A DNA stretch of 64,000 bases from Gracilaria vermiculophylla (Eukaryota; Rhodophyta; Florideophyceae; Gracilariales; Gracilariaceae), in contig JAHNZQ020000308.1 of the NCBI GenBank assembly GCA_019155205.2, forward strand, positions 3,045,078 through 3,109,077, read 5' to 3'. The position numbers and the translations under genes were made by a program. The notes beneath the pieces are model-generated. The model saw only the letters and a program-made list of their open reading frames with translations. It made no database searches and was not told the origin of the DNA. Positions 9,871-20,593 of this stretch are shown here, one piece after another. Position 1 is the stretch's first letter. Each line of letters opens with the position of its first letter.

Positions 9871-10291
9871 GCTGCCGCCGCCGCCGCCGCCGCCGCCGCC
9901 TCCGCCGCCGCCCACGCCGCGCGCGCGCAGCGCACGTCGCACGCGCCGCGCGTCGCCGCGCGCCGCCGCGCGCCGCCGCGCGTGCGCCGCGCGCCGCGCG
10001 CCGCGCCAAACCGCCGCAATTCAAACTGCACGCGCCGTTGCCGTTTTGGCGCCATTTCGCACCCCCCTCCCGCCCTTCGCCCCGCCGCTCCTCCCCCCGC
10101 ACGTCTTCTTCCCCCCCACTCCAACACAAAACTCATTTACGGCGCTATGCACTCATTCATTGTTACTCTAATAAACAAAACGAGCCGCCGGCTCGAAAGC
10201 TACTCTGTACACACCCCCACCGCCCCACGCCCAGCCCTCGCTCGCCCGCCACCAAACTCCACTTGCACCAAAAAGCGCCAGCGCCCCGCCC
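9394..10291. other. Intergenic GC-rich stretch with interrupted G tract
   Basis: 9462-9602 is almost pure G, broken only by two CC pairs, two single C and one A; 9830-9912 is a run of CCG. It lies upstream of the Hint gene and downstream of the bHLH gene. The long Pro or Gly open frames here are composition artefacts. From about 10040 the sequence becomes less biased and probably holds the bHLH 3' UTR. Confidence 0.7.
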
Positions 10292-11138
10292 TCACGCAGA
10301 CGTCATCTCCGACTTGCGCGCAGCCTTGGCGCCCGCGTCGTCGCGCCTCTTGGCCACCGCCGACATCTTGTACTCCTCGGCCCGCCGGTCCTCCGTGGAC
10401 TTGCACCGCTTCTTCGACCGCCCTGCGTCGCCGCGCTGCGCCGCCGCCTCATCCCTCTTGCTAAACTCCAAGCCCCCCCCGCCCCCGCTGCCCACGTCGC
10501 TGTTCTTCCTCTTTTTCACCCCGATGCCGTGCGCCCGCAGCTCCGCCTGCAACTGTAGAACCTCCGCCTTGAGCCGGTCGTGCTCCTCCACCATAAACTT
10601 CTTGTCCTGCCGCAGCTCCGCCTTCTCCGCGCGCAAGTCGCGCGTCTCCACCTGCAGGCTGGTATTGCGTCGCTCCAGGTCCTGGATCAGCGACGCCTGC
10701 TTCTTCACGTGATCCACCGCCTCGGCCAGAATGCTCTCCTTGTCCGACTTGCCGCCGGCAGAGATCACCAGACACGCCGCCAGCTGCTGGAACCGGTTGT
10801 TCATCGTCTCGCGCCGGCGCTTCTCCCGCTCGCGCTTGCGCTCCGGCCGGCTCTGCTCCTCCACATTCACCGAGCCGCCGCCCATCACAGCGCCGCTCGC
10901 CACGCCGCCCCCGCCCCCGCCCCCACCCCCCCCGCTGCCGCCGCCGCCGCCCGATCCGCCCTGCGACGTGCTGGCTTGCTGCTGCGCCTGCACGCCCTGC
11001 TGCGCCGCGCCCATCTCATGTTGCTGTGCCTCCTGCTTCTGCGCCGCCTGCTGCCCGACCTGCGCCTGCGCCTGCACCTGCGCCTGCGCCTGCTGTTGAT
11101 GTTGTTGCTCATGGTGCTGCTGCTGCCGCTGCTGCTGC

Positions 11139-11193
<55 letters not shown>

Positions 11194-11585
11194 GCGACGT
11201 CTGCGGCGACTGCGAGTGCGCCAGCGCGTGCGGCTGCTGCGCAGCCGCGGCGGCCACCAGTTGCTGCTGCGCGTGCGGCTGCTGCGCCACGGCGGCCGCC
11301 GCGGCCGAGTTGCCGGCGTTCTGCAGCAGCGCGGCGTGGTCCTGGCCGTTAGCGGCGGCGGCGGCGGCGGCGGCCACGGCGCGCGCATTCGTGAGCGCGG
11401 CCGCGCGCGCCGGCGTGCGCGAGCGCTTAGCGGCCGTGCGGCTGTTGCGGCGGCGCTCCCTGCCAGTCGGCGCGGCGACGGACAGCGACGCGGACGACGG
11501 CGGCGGCGTCGGCCCGCTGCGCGCGGCGGCGGCAGCGGCGGCGGCAGCGGCGGCAGCGGCGGCGGCCGCCGCGGCCGGCTGCTGC

Positions 11586-11626
<41 letters not shown>

Positions 11627-11630
11627 TTGA

Positions 11631-11671
<41 letters not shown>

Positions 11672-12391
11672 CTGCTGCGCGAGCGAGTAGCCCGAGTAGA
11701 GCTGCTGGCCGTGCGGCGACGACGAGTACGTCATGAAGGCGTGGTTGGGCAGCGCGTCGTGCGCGGCGTGCTGCGGCGGGCCCGGCGGCGGCGGCAGCGC
11801 GTCCTGCGGCGGCGGCGACGACCCGGGCGGGTGGGCGGAGCGCGGCGACGGCGACGAGTGGTGGTGCTGCTGCGAGGCGGCGTTTTGGGCGGAGGCGACG
11901 GCGGCGGGGCGGCGCGCGGCCAGCTGGTGCTGGGCGGCGGGCAGCGATTGCGAGGGGTGGTTGAAGTGGTGTTGCGGGTGTTGGTGCTGGTGCTGTTGGT
12001 GTTGCGGCTGGTGCGGCGGCTGTTGCTGGTGCTGGTGCTGTTGGTGCTGCTGGGCGTGGTGGCGGTGCTGTTGGTGCATGTGCGGCTGCTGCGGCTGCTG
12101 CTGCTGATGGTGGTGGGTGGGTATGTTGGAGGTGCGCGCCGGGTGGGCGGCGTAATGGCGCGCAATGGAGTTGGGCGAGTGGGTGAGGTTGGGCATGGCG
12201 CCAAAGGAGTGGTAAGGGGCGGCGAAGGCGGGGTGATGCAGGTGGGCGACGGTGGACTGGGACGGGCGGTGGTGGGTGGGCAAGTCGGCGGCGAGCGACG
12301 GCTGCAGCGGGTGCAGGGCGGCGACGGCGTTGTTGATGGAGCCGAGGGAGGGATCGGAGCGCAGGACGTTGAGGGTGCGCGACACGGGGCC

Positions 12392-12423
<32 letters not shown>

Positions 12424-12619
12424 AGGGGGCGGCGCCGAGGGAGAGGCGATCGGCGGACATGGCGGTGGAGAAGTTGGGGAAGCCGAGGTTGAAGGGTTGT
12501 TGGCGGGAGGGGAGGTGGGCGGGGGAGGGGGGAGGGGGGGCGGAGTTGGGGGGGGGAGGGGCGGCGCCGTCCTTGAGCTCGGACAGAAAGCCGGTCATGT
12601 CGTCATCATGGTACTGCAT
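10292..12619 (-). CDS. Large polyQ bHLH transcription factor, plant IVc-like dimer region
   Basis: Nuclear DNA-binding protein of 775 residues. Residues 1 to about 570 are low complexity: Pro- and His/Gln-rich stretches, CAG-encoded Gln runs (about 313-345 and 475-495) and Ala/Gly runs, typical of activation regions. A basic segment NSRTAAKRSRTPARAAA may be a nuclear signal. The bHLH lies near residue 590: RPERKREREKRRRETMNNRF with the E-x-x-R-R core, then a loop and a second helix KESILAEAVDHVKK. It continues without break into a coiled coil with LRAEKAELRQDKKFM, which recalls plant group IVc factors (ILR3 type). The start MQYHDDDM is chosen because upstream frame is only proline from the G tract. 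It is divergent from the sigma factor across the gap. A second bHLH at 41475 has the same zipper wording. Confidence 0.85.
11141..11192. repeat. CTG/CAG tract encoding polyglutamine in the bHLH factor
   Basis: About 17 uninterrupted CTG triplets on the plus strand encode Gln on the minus strand. A second mixed CAG/CAA run lies at 11578-11691. Both fall in the low-complexity part before the bHLH. Confidence 0.92.
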
Positions 12620-12622
12620 GGC

Positions 12623-12669
12623 GGGGGGGGGGGGGGGGGGGGGGGGGGGTGGTTTGGTGGGGGGGGGGT

Positions 12670-12725
<56 letters not shown>

Positions 12726-12726
12726 A

Positions 12727-12793
<67 letters not shown>

Positions 12794-12955
12794 GGTGTTG
12801 TTTTGTTGGAATGCGTATAGCAGTGTAGGGGAAGGGCGGGGCGGTGGAGCGGAGCNNNNNNNNNNNNNNNNNNNNNNNNNNNNNNNNNNNNNNNNNNNNN
12901 NNNNNNNNNNNNNNNNNNNNNNNNNNNNNNNNNNNNNNNNNNNNNNNNNNNNNNN

Positions 12956-13051
<96 letters not shown>
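12623..13051. other. Near-pure G tracts flanking a 100-base assembly gap
   Basis: 12623-12791 is G with few interruptions, 12856-12955 is exactly 100 N, and 12956-13051 is 96 consecutive G. It is the intergenic space between the divergent bHLH and sigma genes. The true sequence and length here are unknown. Reading frames crossing it are not real. Confidence 0.9.
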
Positions 13052-13341
13052 CTCGTGTCGGGAGCGTGGCGGCGACGGGGGGAGCGACGTCGGCGGCGGC
13101 GGCGGCGACGGGGCGGAAGCGGACGGCGCGCGGGCGGCGGCAACGACGAAGGCGGCGGCACGTGCGGCGGGCGGCGGACAGCGACACGCGCGGAGGCGAC
13201 GGCGGGCGGGCTGGCGGGCGGGCGGGCGGGCAGCGCTGTTGCGCGGCGCGCGCTGCGTTGCGCGCGCCGCGGCGCGCGCGCCTTGTAAGCCGCACGCGCG
13301 CAGCGCGCGTGGCGCGCCGCGCGTGCGCGGCGGCTGCGGCT

Positions 13342-13376
<35 letters not shown>

Positions 13377-13700
13377 TGCGGCGGCGCGCCGCGCGCGCGC
13401 GCGCGCCGCGCGCTGGCGCCGTGGCGCGCTGGCCACGTCGCGCGCGTGGAGGCGCCGCGCCGCGCCAGATTTTGCGGCGCGCGTGCAGCGCGCGCGCGCA
13501 ACGGCCGCCACACAGCGCGCCGCGCCGCGCGCCGCGCCGCGCGCGCGCGCCCGCACGCCGCGCCGCGGGCGGCGCTCCCGTCTGGCGCCGCGCCTGCGGC
13601 GGCAGCCGCCGCGCGCGCGCGCCCCTCCCCCGCGCATATCATCAAGCGGCGCCCTCCGTCGTGCTCCCGCCCGCCCACACCGCACACCCCCCCGCCCGCC
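13052..13700. promoter_or_regulatory. Upstream region of the sigma factor
   Basis: About 650 bp of extremely GC-rich sequence with many GCGCGC runs and a GGC/GCT repeat (about 13322-13383). It contains no credible gene; the open frames lack any conserved content. No TATA element is visible. Confidence 0.5.
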
Positions 13701-15158
13701 ATGCTGCCCGCCGCCTTCTCGCCCCCCCCGCCCCCGCCCCCCTCGGCCGTGCTCGCGCCGCGCACGCCGCGCCCGCCGCGCCGCCGCGTGCGCCGGCCTC
13801 CGCCGCGCGCCCGCCCCCCCGCGCCGCCTCCGCCGCCGCGCACCCGCCGCGCCGTCCCCCGCGCCGTCCCGCGCGTCCACCCCACCCGCGCCGACCGCCC
13901 TCCCCCCCCGTCCGCCGCAGCCGACCCGCTGCCCCCGCCCGCCGCCCGCCCCCCCCCCTCCCCAGACCCGCCCGCACGCCCGTCCGCTCCGCCCCCGCCC
14001 CTGCCCTCGCCCCCCTCCTCCGCGCGCGAGCGCCAGCAACACGCCTTTCTCGCCGACCAGCTGGCGCGCCACCAGCAGCGCAAGCTGCAGCACGCCCAGA
14101 TGCTCGTCGCGCGCGCCCAGCGCCCCCACAAGCGCCTGCGCTCCCCGCCGCGCCCGCGCCCGCGCTCCGTCTCCAGCGCCCTCAAGGACACCTTCCAGAT
14201 GTACATGGACGAGATCTCGCGCGAGGACCTGCTGGGCCAGGCGCAGGTCATTGCCCTGGCCGCCCGCATCAGGCACGCCGTCACAGTCGACAAGCAGCAG
14301 CGCCAACTGCAAACCCGCCTGGGGCGGAGGCCCTCCGTCACTGAGCTGGCGCACCACCTCGCCATCGACCCGTCCGACCTCAAGCGCATCATTCTGTCGG
14401 GCACCGCCGCCAAGAACGCCCTCGTGTCCGCCAACCTCCGCCTGGTCACAAGCGTCGCCAGAAAGGTTGCGTCGTCCAAGTCCGCCAACAGCGTCGGACT
14501 AGCCTTGGATGACATGGTGCAGGAAGGCAGCGTCGGCCTCATTCGCGCCGCCGAAAAGTTCGACGCCAGCCGAGGCTACAGGTTCTCCACCTACGCCACA
14601 TGGTGGATTCGCGCCTATGTCATGAGGTCCATCACCAACCAGAGCCGCAGCATCAAAGTTCCCAGCACCATTGTCGACGAGTACGCGCGCATTCGCAAGG
14701 AGTACGTGCGCCTGCGCGAACGCGGCATCGTCACACCCACCGAGCAACAAGTGGCACACGAGCTGAGCATCACCCCCGCCAAACTACGCTTTGTTGTCAA
14801 CGTAGTCACGCGCAGGCCCATCTCGCTGGACATCAAACTCGGCCCGTCGGAAGACCCTTCCGGCTCGCGCTCTCTCGCCGAAGTCATCGAAGGAGATGAC
14901 AACCTGGAGGAGCGCATGGCGGAAAGCTTCCGGAGACAGGAGCTGGACCTCGCCCTGCGCCGCTGCCTGCGCCCTCTGGAAAGGGCCGTCATTCGCTTGC
15001 GATTTGGCCTGGAGGACGGTCAGGCGCGCACTCTGCGCGAGACGGGTGAACTGTTGGGGCTCTCGAAAGAGAGGATTCGTCAGATTATCTTCCGCGCCCT
15101 GCCCAAGATGAAGACTCCGGAATTCCAACGCTTGCTAACCGATGCTTCCTCCCGCTGA
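13701..15158 (+). CDS. SIG: Nuclear-encoded plastid RNA polymerase sigma-70 factor
   Basis: Directs the bacterial-type plastid RNA polymerase to promoters. 485 residues. The leader MLPAAFSPPP... is Pro/Arg-rich with Phe at position 6 and runs to about residue 160, longer than a usual transit peptide. Region 1.2 begins near 165 (DTFQMYMDEISRED). Region 2 runs from about 238 to 316: NALVSANLRLVTSVARK, LDDMVQEGSVGLIRAAEKFD, the 2.3/2.4 core GYRFSTYATWWIRAYVMRSI. Region 3 follows (IKVPSTIVDEYARIRKEYV). Region 4 at about 414-485 has LERAVIRLRFGL and a helix-turn-helix LRETGELLGLSKERIRQI. All regions are complete. ATG 13701 is the first that fits a leader; the frame is open far upstream only because it is G-rich. 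GC content falls along the gene toward normal values. Confidence 0.93.
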   Translation: MLPAAFSPPPPPPPSAVLAPRTPRPPRRRVRRPPPRARPPAPPPPPRTRRAVPRAVPRVHPTRADRPPPPSAAADPLPPPAARPPPSPDPPARPSAPPPPLPSPPSSARERQQHAFLADQLARHQQRKLQHAQMLVARAQRPHKRLRSPPRPRPRSVSSALKDTFQMYMDEISREDLLGQAQVIALAARIRHAVTVDKQQRQLQTRLGRRPSVTELAHHLAIDPSDLKRIILSGTAAKNALVSANLRLVTSVARKVASSKSANSVGLALDDMVQEGSVGLIRAAEKFDASRGYRFSTYATWWIRAYVMRSITNQSRSIKVPSTIVDEYARIRKEYVRLRERGIVTPTEQQVAHELSITPAKLRFVVNVVTRRPISLDIKLGPSEDPSGSRSLAEVIEGDDNLEERMAESFRRQELDLALRRCLRPLERAVIRLRFGLEDGQARTLRETGELLGLSKERIRQIIFRALPKMKTPEFQRLLTDASSR

Positions 15159-15623
15159 AGCGAGCGGTCCGCCCGCTCTTCGCCAGCTGTTCACTCTCCT
15201 CTTCCAGCGCCTGCGGCGCGCCACACACCTGTGCTCGTCACTCTTCCTCCTTTGCTGCAGTCGTGGCTCTCGTTTTGTACGAATTCTCCGCACTTGTGCT
15301 TCTGCGCTGCGCCTTGTCACGGCTCGCGCCGCATTGCGGAGCACACGCTTCTTTTACTACACCGCCCAATGTCCATTTGTGCTGGCGTCACAACGGCTGT
15401 CTATACCTGGGCGAAAAACTTTTGGGGGTCGGTTCTGCGGTTTTTTTTTTTGTTGTTTTTGTGAGGCAAGCCGCTCAGCTGCTCGCGGTGTGCCCGCCCT
15501 GTACATCATCCAACAAGAACAGCTTCCCCAGCAGAAACCGGCGCAATACGCAAGTGACAAACACTGATATTACTTTGTAAAAGGGTTAACTAAACGGTGA
15601 CTGCGTTATTTGTGTATCTCGGA
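15159..15623. other. Intergenic, convergent 3' ends of sigma factor and FolC
   Basis: Transition zone from the GC-rich block. It holds a T-rich run at about 15441-15460 and no gene that I can support. Probably the two 3' UTRs. Confidence 0.6.
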
Positions 15624-16958
15624 TCACGTCGGCGAGTCAAGCTCCCTGAGCCGTGCCCGCACGCGCCCGGCCAGGTACAATGATCCGATAACGATAACAT
15701 GTGTCTCTCTTTCAGACGCCTCCTTGATTGCTGCATGCACGGCTTCCTCGGCGATGTCTATCCTTGTGGTTTGCCCATTATATCTCTGTACAACGTGCTC
15801 CAAGTCAGCGGGCGATACGTACCGGCTGCCTTCTCCTGCACAAGTTGCAAACACATGTGATGCCTGCAGCGCTACTGCCTCGCATATTTCATCGCGGTTC
15901 TTGTCCGAGCAGAGGCCGAGCACAATCACCGGCTTCCTCTCGCTGCGGGCCTCTGCCAACACTTGAGTGACGCTTTCTTTTGTATGAGCTCCGTCGAGAA
16001 CAACGGAAACGGTTGAACCTTCCAATTCGACCTCAAACCGTTCCAGGCGCGCGGGAAGCTCCGCTACAGCCGCAACGGCCAGCTCACGGGGCAGCAGCGC
16101 CTCTCCGTCCAACTCTGCGCCGACTTCAATGCGAGCAACCTGCTCGAGCGCTTTTCGTGCCAAATGAAGGTTGCGATCAAGCAGCGAAGAGTCGGCTGCC
16201 GGCGGACAAAAGTGAACTGTTGCGCGCGGTGAGACCTTGGACGCTTCTGCTGCGAATATGGGCGCCAATTCATCGTCTTTGGCGAGACCGCAGATGCAGT
16301 GCGCAGACGGGGCTATGATTCCGGCCTTCTCGTACGCAATGTCGCACAGGTCGGGGCCGATGATTTCCGCGTGCTCCAGGTGAACGTTGGTGATGACGCT
16401 TACTGGCGCAGAATGCACATTTGTCGAGTCTAGGCGTCCACCTAGTCCGACCTCCACGACAGCCCATTTCACGTTGCTGTAGTGCATACCGAGCACCCCC
16501 GTCGTGGAAATTACATCAAACCAGGTTGCGTCGTGTAGCGTCGGCGCTTTTTGGCGCGCCTCGAGCGCTTCTGCCAGCGATCGTTCGAGCACTTCATCCG
16601 CGATTGGAACACCGTCGATTCGTATGCGTTCGTTCACCTCTTCGACGTGGGGGCTGGTGTACGTCGCGACGGGAGCGGTTGTGAATGGTGCCTCGCGTAG
16701 GCCGGCGGCGATCATAGTTGCTACAGATCCCTTTCCCTTCGAGCCAGAGACATGAACGACGGACAGCGACGTTTGCGGATTTCCGAGGCGGTCCAGCAGC
16801 TGTTTTGCCGGCAGTGCGGATACCCTCATGAGAGCTTTTCCATCGGGACCTATACGTCCCTTGATTTCCCAGTCCACTAAAGCTTCGAGACGGTGAAGCA
16901 GACGCTTGAGACCAGCGGACCGCTGGTTCACCTTTTGCACAGCCCGGATGAATTTCAT
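15624..16958 (-). CDS. folC: Folylpolyglutamate synthase / dihydrofolate synthase
   Basis: Mur-ligase family enzyme that adds glutamate to (dihydro)pteroate or folates using ATP. 444 residues, intronless. The P-loop SGSKGKGS is at residues 71-78 after a typical FolC N-terminal helix pair. Further marks are YTSPHVEEVNERIRIDG, the VEVGLGGRLDSTN box, ITNVHLEHAEIIG, IAYEKAGII, and the C-terminal domain with ERFEVEL, VVLDGAHTKESV and VLGLCSDKN. I cannot separate dihydrofolate synthase from polyglutamylation activity by eye. No clear organelle leader: the N-terminus MKFIRAVQKVNQRSAGLKRLLHRLE is amphipathic and basic and could be mitochondrial. It is divergent from the reductase gene at 17654. Confidence 0.92.
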   Translation of the reverse strand: MKFIRAVQKVNQRSAGLKRLLHRLEALVDWEIKGRIGPDGKALMRVSALPAKQLLDRLGNPQTSLSVVHVSGSKGKGSVATMIAAGLREAPFTTAPVATYTSPHVEEVNERIRIDGVPIADEVLERSLAEALEARQKAPTLHDATWFDVISTTGVLGMHYSNVKWAVVEVGLGGRLDSTNVHSAPVSVITNVHLEHAEIIGPDLCDIAYEKAGIIAPSAHCICGLAKDDELAPIFAAEASKVSPRATVHFCPPAADSSLLDRNLHLARKALEQVARIEVGAELDGEALLPRELAVAAVAELPARLERFEVELEGSTVSVVLDGAHTKESVTQVLAEARSERKPVIVLGLCSDKNRDEICEAVALQASHVFATCAGEGSRYVSPADLEHVVQRYNGQTTRIDIAEEAVHAAIKEASERETHVIVIGSLYLAGRVRARLRELDSPT

Positions 16959-17653
16959 GATTTGAGCAAGTGTACTCCGAGAGAAACTGTCCCGTATTGC
17001 TGCAATCGCAACGCGAATCTTCGCTTTGGGTGAGTTCCGAAGATGATCCTGTCTGTTTCTCCTCTAAAACGCGGAAGTAAAGTATCGTGAAGAGACCGCG
17101 AAGAGCTAGTAGATGAAATAAACATCCATAACACGTATTGACAGTTGTTTCTTTTTCAAGCATGAACGATGAGGACTAACACGCGTCATCGTCATGGCAA
17201 GTTCGCAGCATGTCACGTTCAAGTCTCCACTTCAGGAAAGGTATAAAGCTCCGGTCGGGCAGTCAGAGTTGCCTGTCCCTTTGGGTGCGCTACTGTGTAT
17301 GTCTATGTAACGTCTGCCCTTTGGCACGAATAGGGGCTGTCGCCGATGAAAAATAAAATAAAGCTGATCCAATCGCGATCTGACGATGAAACGAGTCAAT
17401 ACTCAGGAACAACCGCATCTCGGTCGCAAAGCTTTCTGTGAACCTGAGCTGCGGATAAAGAAGACTACCCCTAGGACCTCTACCTTGCTGCCCATTACAC
17501 CGGACATTTGCTATCCCAAGTCCGCATAACGTTGCAAACACTTGTCTATTGCGTCGCTCCCAAGGTGTTGCGCTATTCGCAAAGATTACGTTCAAACCCA
17601 CCTGGAAGCATTGTCGTGCCCGTGTATCCGTGTTTCAAATCAGTTCCACAAAG
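16959..17653. promoter_or_regulatory. Divergent promoter region, FolC / reductase, with TATAAA
   Basis: 695 bp between two start codons. A TATAAA sits at 17242-17247 in plus orientation, about 410 bp before the reductase ATG, so either the 5' UTR is long or the match is chance. No gene seen. Confidence 0.4.
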
Positions 17654-18823
17654 ATGGCCGATTTAATTCCATCGGCTGTGTCATATCTTTATCGAAACTA
17701 CCCCATGGTATGGAGTTATCTATCCGTGATCTCCGTGGCGTTCTGTATGGTTTACCTCTTTTCATTTGTGATGTACGTCGCACCAATCGCGTTCTTGTCT
17801 CTCCTCAGGCCTCAAGATCTGCGTAAAAAGTACGGAAGCTGGGCCCTCGTCACAGGAGGCTCAAGCGGGATTGGCTTGGCGATTGTTCGTCTCCTAGCTT
17901 CGCAGGTACGTGGCGTGCCAGGGTTCTGGCGGAACGTTGTCGAAGCGACTATGCAAGGTCTGACATAACGAGCTCAGGGTGTGAATGTCTTTATAGCTGC
18001 CCTTGATGATGCGCTTTTGGCCGAAAAGCATGAAGAGCTTAGCAAAGAGTTTCCGGATGTTCAATTCCGACCCATTGGAGTAGACCTTGGAGATTCGAAC
18101 GGAGACTACATGAAGCAAATAATTGAACAGACAGAAGGTGTAGACATCTCCATCTTGATCAACAATGCTGGTTTTTTGGTGTTGGGTTTCTTCAACGAAC
18201 AACCTATCGGCAAATATATCGCCAATCTAAATTGCAACGCTGTAGCAGCAGTGCGGATCACGCATCACTTCTACTCACTCATGGTGAGAAAAAAGATCCG
18301 CGGTTGCATTATGTTCACGTCTTCCGCAGCGTGGTTCTTGGTATGTTTCAGCCGACCCGTCCGCAAATGCGACACGCACACTAAAAAAACGTTGACCACG
18401 AGTTTACTAACAAAATGTCATTTTCTTCAGCCCGCTCCGTTCGCCAGTACTTATGGCTCAAGCAAAGCTCTGCTGTCTCACTTTGCGGGCTCGTTGGCCA
18501 TAGAAGCGCAACAACACGAAATAGACGTGACTGTCTTTCACCCATCGTACACTCATAGCAATCTGTACCAAAAGACCCCCAAACTGGACGTGGTGACGTT
18601 TTTGTCCAAGTTTGGATGGACTGGTGAGGAGGTGGCGAAAAGGATGTTTGCATGCGTGGGGCGCGTTGTGGTTCACGACATTGGTTTCTACGCCATTGTG
18701 ACAAATATGCTGGGAAGATTCTTGGACAGCGGGTTCCTTGCAAAATGTATCATACCCTTCAGAGATTCTATGGCTCCAAAGCCATTTGAGAATGAGCCTG
18801 CAGAGCAAAAAAAGGACCGGTAA
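17654..18823 (+). CDS. ER-anchored short-chain dehydrogenase/reductase, three exons
   Basis: Exons 17654-17905, 17978-18340 and 18431-18823 give 335 residues; introns are 72 and 90 bp and both lie between codons. Residues about 14-48 are hydrophobic and form one or two membrane segments. The Rossmann start LVTGGSSGIGLAI binds NADP(H) or NAD(H), ILINNAG supports the fold, and the catalytic pair is in STYGSSKA (Tyr-x3-Lys). The last residues EQKKDR give a KKxx ER-retrieval signal. The layout fits the 3-ketoacyl-CoA reductase/17beta-HSD12 group or 3-ketodihydrosphingosine reductase; both act on long-chain lipids in the ER. Splice choice: donors GTACGT and GTATGT, acceptors CTCAG and TTCAG, with CTGAC and CTAAC upstream of the acceptors. 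Intron 2 has no in-frame stop. Confidence 0.85.
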
Positions 18824-20593
18824 CTATTGCAAGATATCAGAGGCAAAGCTATCTTCCCACTCAGCAACGTCACCCCTTTCGTTCATGTATTTGACGTGAA
18901 CCAGTCCAATAGCCGGATAGTCGAAGACTAAACAGCAATGTAGTGTGTGTCTCATAGTACTTGATGCTGTTTTATCACTTTGATGGGGGTTTTAACTTGA
19001 CAAAGCCAACGCTCGAGAATTAGAGACAATTATGTTAACCTTTTTTAGGAGTTTGCTCCCTTTTATCGGGACGAAATATCTACCCATCTGAGAGCAATAC
19101 CCCGCTACAGACACCCTGCACTTGTTTTGAGGTGTAGCTGAAATCCTTGAGCTACTAATCAAACAAATGCCCAACTGAAAAACACATTTTCTTCGCTTCA
19201 GCTTCCAAACAGGCGTCGCACGTTGATATTACTTGTCGTATATCATTTCTCAGCTAAAATGTTTCCATGCTACGGACACTCGGTTCACCGTATATATCCT
19301 CTTGAAAACATTACCAACTTAATCAGATGACGTCACAACCTTTCGAAGAAGCGTTTGTTTTTGGCTTTGTCTTCAGATTTTTTCCAGTAATATTTTTCTC
19401 CAAATTTGAAGCTGATGAAGCTCAATGTCGGGAAAACTACTTTGACACAATCTGCACAAACGAGTCGCGTCCATTTACTTAAAGTAATGTCTTGTCTGAA
19501 TTAACTTAATATAAGAGACGCACTTATCACATTTCTTTCCCAAAAAGCGAAAACAACGCCGTCATCATTCCAAAAAAAATTAGAGAGTCAAGAACATATA
19601 CTTTGGTGGAAGCCATGTCACAAGAATCTCAAGACTGCCCTGATGGTTTGACATAAATATGAAGTTGAGGGAATGATGAGGAAATCGAAGCAACAACCAG
19701 GATGAAAAAGAGAAAGAAGAAAAATGTCGTACAGTTCTGCAGGACACCTCAAGTCGAGAGATACATACATGTACGATAGTTGAGAAAATGCGAAGAACTG
19801 AAATTTCTTTTACTCACACAGAACTGGTTCTTTGAACGTCTGCACCAAAAGATATGCAGATCGCTTCACAAGGGGGGAGCGGCAAAACGGGGAAGACAAC
19901 GCAAGCGGTGCTTCGCTTTTTAGAGCAAACACATCGATTATACGTGGCGATGAACAGGGAAAGTGCTTGTTGAAAAAATGAGTTTCTGACTGACGAACCA
20001 CGGTTGATTTCGATAGACTCATTCTTGTACTCTTGGTTTCAGTGTGATTATCTGACTAATGCTCAACCTTTGAGAATACGACATTTTTTGTATCCTTCCC
20101 AATCTCAACGCTACGTATAAAGTAGCTCTATCAAAAATTGACGTTTGCGGTGAACTTCTCTTCAATTCGTAATTGGGCGTCAAGGTTGGTTGAATGGAAT
20201 ATCGATCAATAGTCAGTTGGATACAAGCGGTGTATATTTCATATATGAAGCACTATTCATTCTTCTGCGGAGCAAAATCTTCAATTATTCGTGTTTAACA
20301 TTTATGGGTGTATTGCCACCTGCTCTAAAACAGATTAATTCGCTTGTTGAAGAAATCTGCCGCACAATCTCGTTGAGCTCTAAATAAAGTGATAAGGTAG
20401 TGCACTTGCTCACGATCTGAAACCAATTACTTCAGTATCATGATAGTGGTCCTCAGACGTATGAGGTTGGAACAAGGTTGAAGAAAAAAAACATTCGCGG
20501 AAATACGAAAACTTCTGATTCTTTGCACCCTGGATTTGTGGACATGTGTCACCACGGTGCTGCCTTGTTCCTCGGATTATGGCAAAAAAGCTA
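18824..20593. other. AT-richer intergenic stretch
   Basis: About 1.8 kb with only short open frames and no recognisable protein or RNA. One TGACGTCA palindrome (CRE/bZIP type) is at 19328-19335. Confidence 0.55.

Noticed and set aside
8164..10464. 766-codon plus-strand frame opposite the Hint gene
   Set aside because: It crosses the G tract and intergenic repeats and shows only Arg/Gly/Ala runs.
12252..13700. Upstream extension of the sigma factor frame to 968 residues
   Set aside because: It runs through G tracts and the N gap and encodes only Gly/Ala/Arg noise. ATG 13701 gives a sensible leader.
12620..14542. Upstream extension of the bHLH frame to 1416 residues
   Set aside because: It also crosses the gap and is antisense to the conserved sigma factor, with only Pro/Arg/Ala content.
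1..15158. GC-rich left block as bacterial contamination
   Set aside because: Sec24, an intron in QNG1, a plastid sigma factor and a polyQ bHLH factor are eukaryotic.
15624..16958. MurC-F type cell-wall ligase
   Set aside because: The Mur fold is shared, but the TSPHVEEVNERIRIDG and VEVGLGGRLDSTN boxes are those of FolC.
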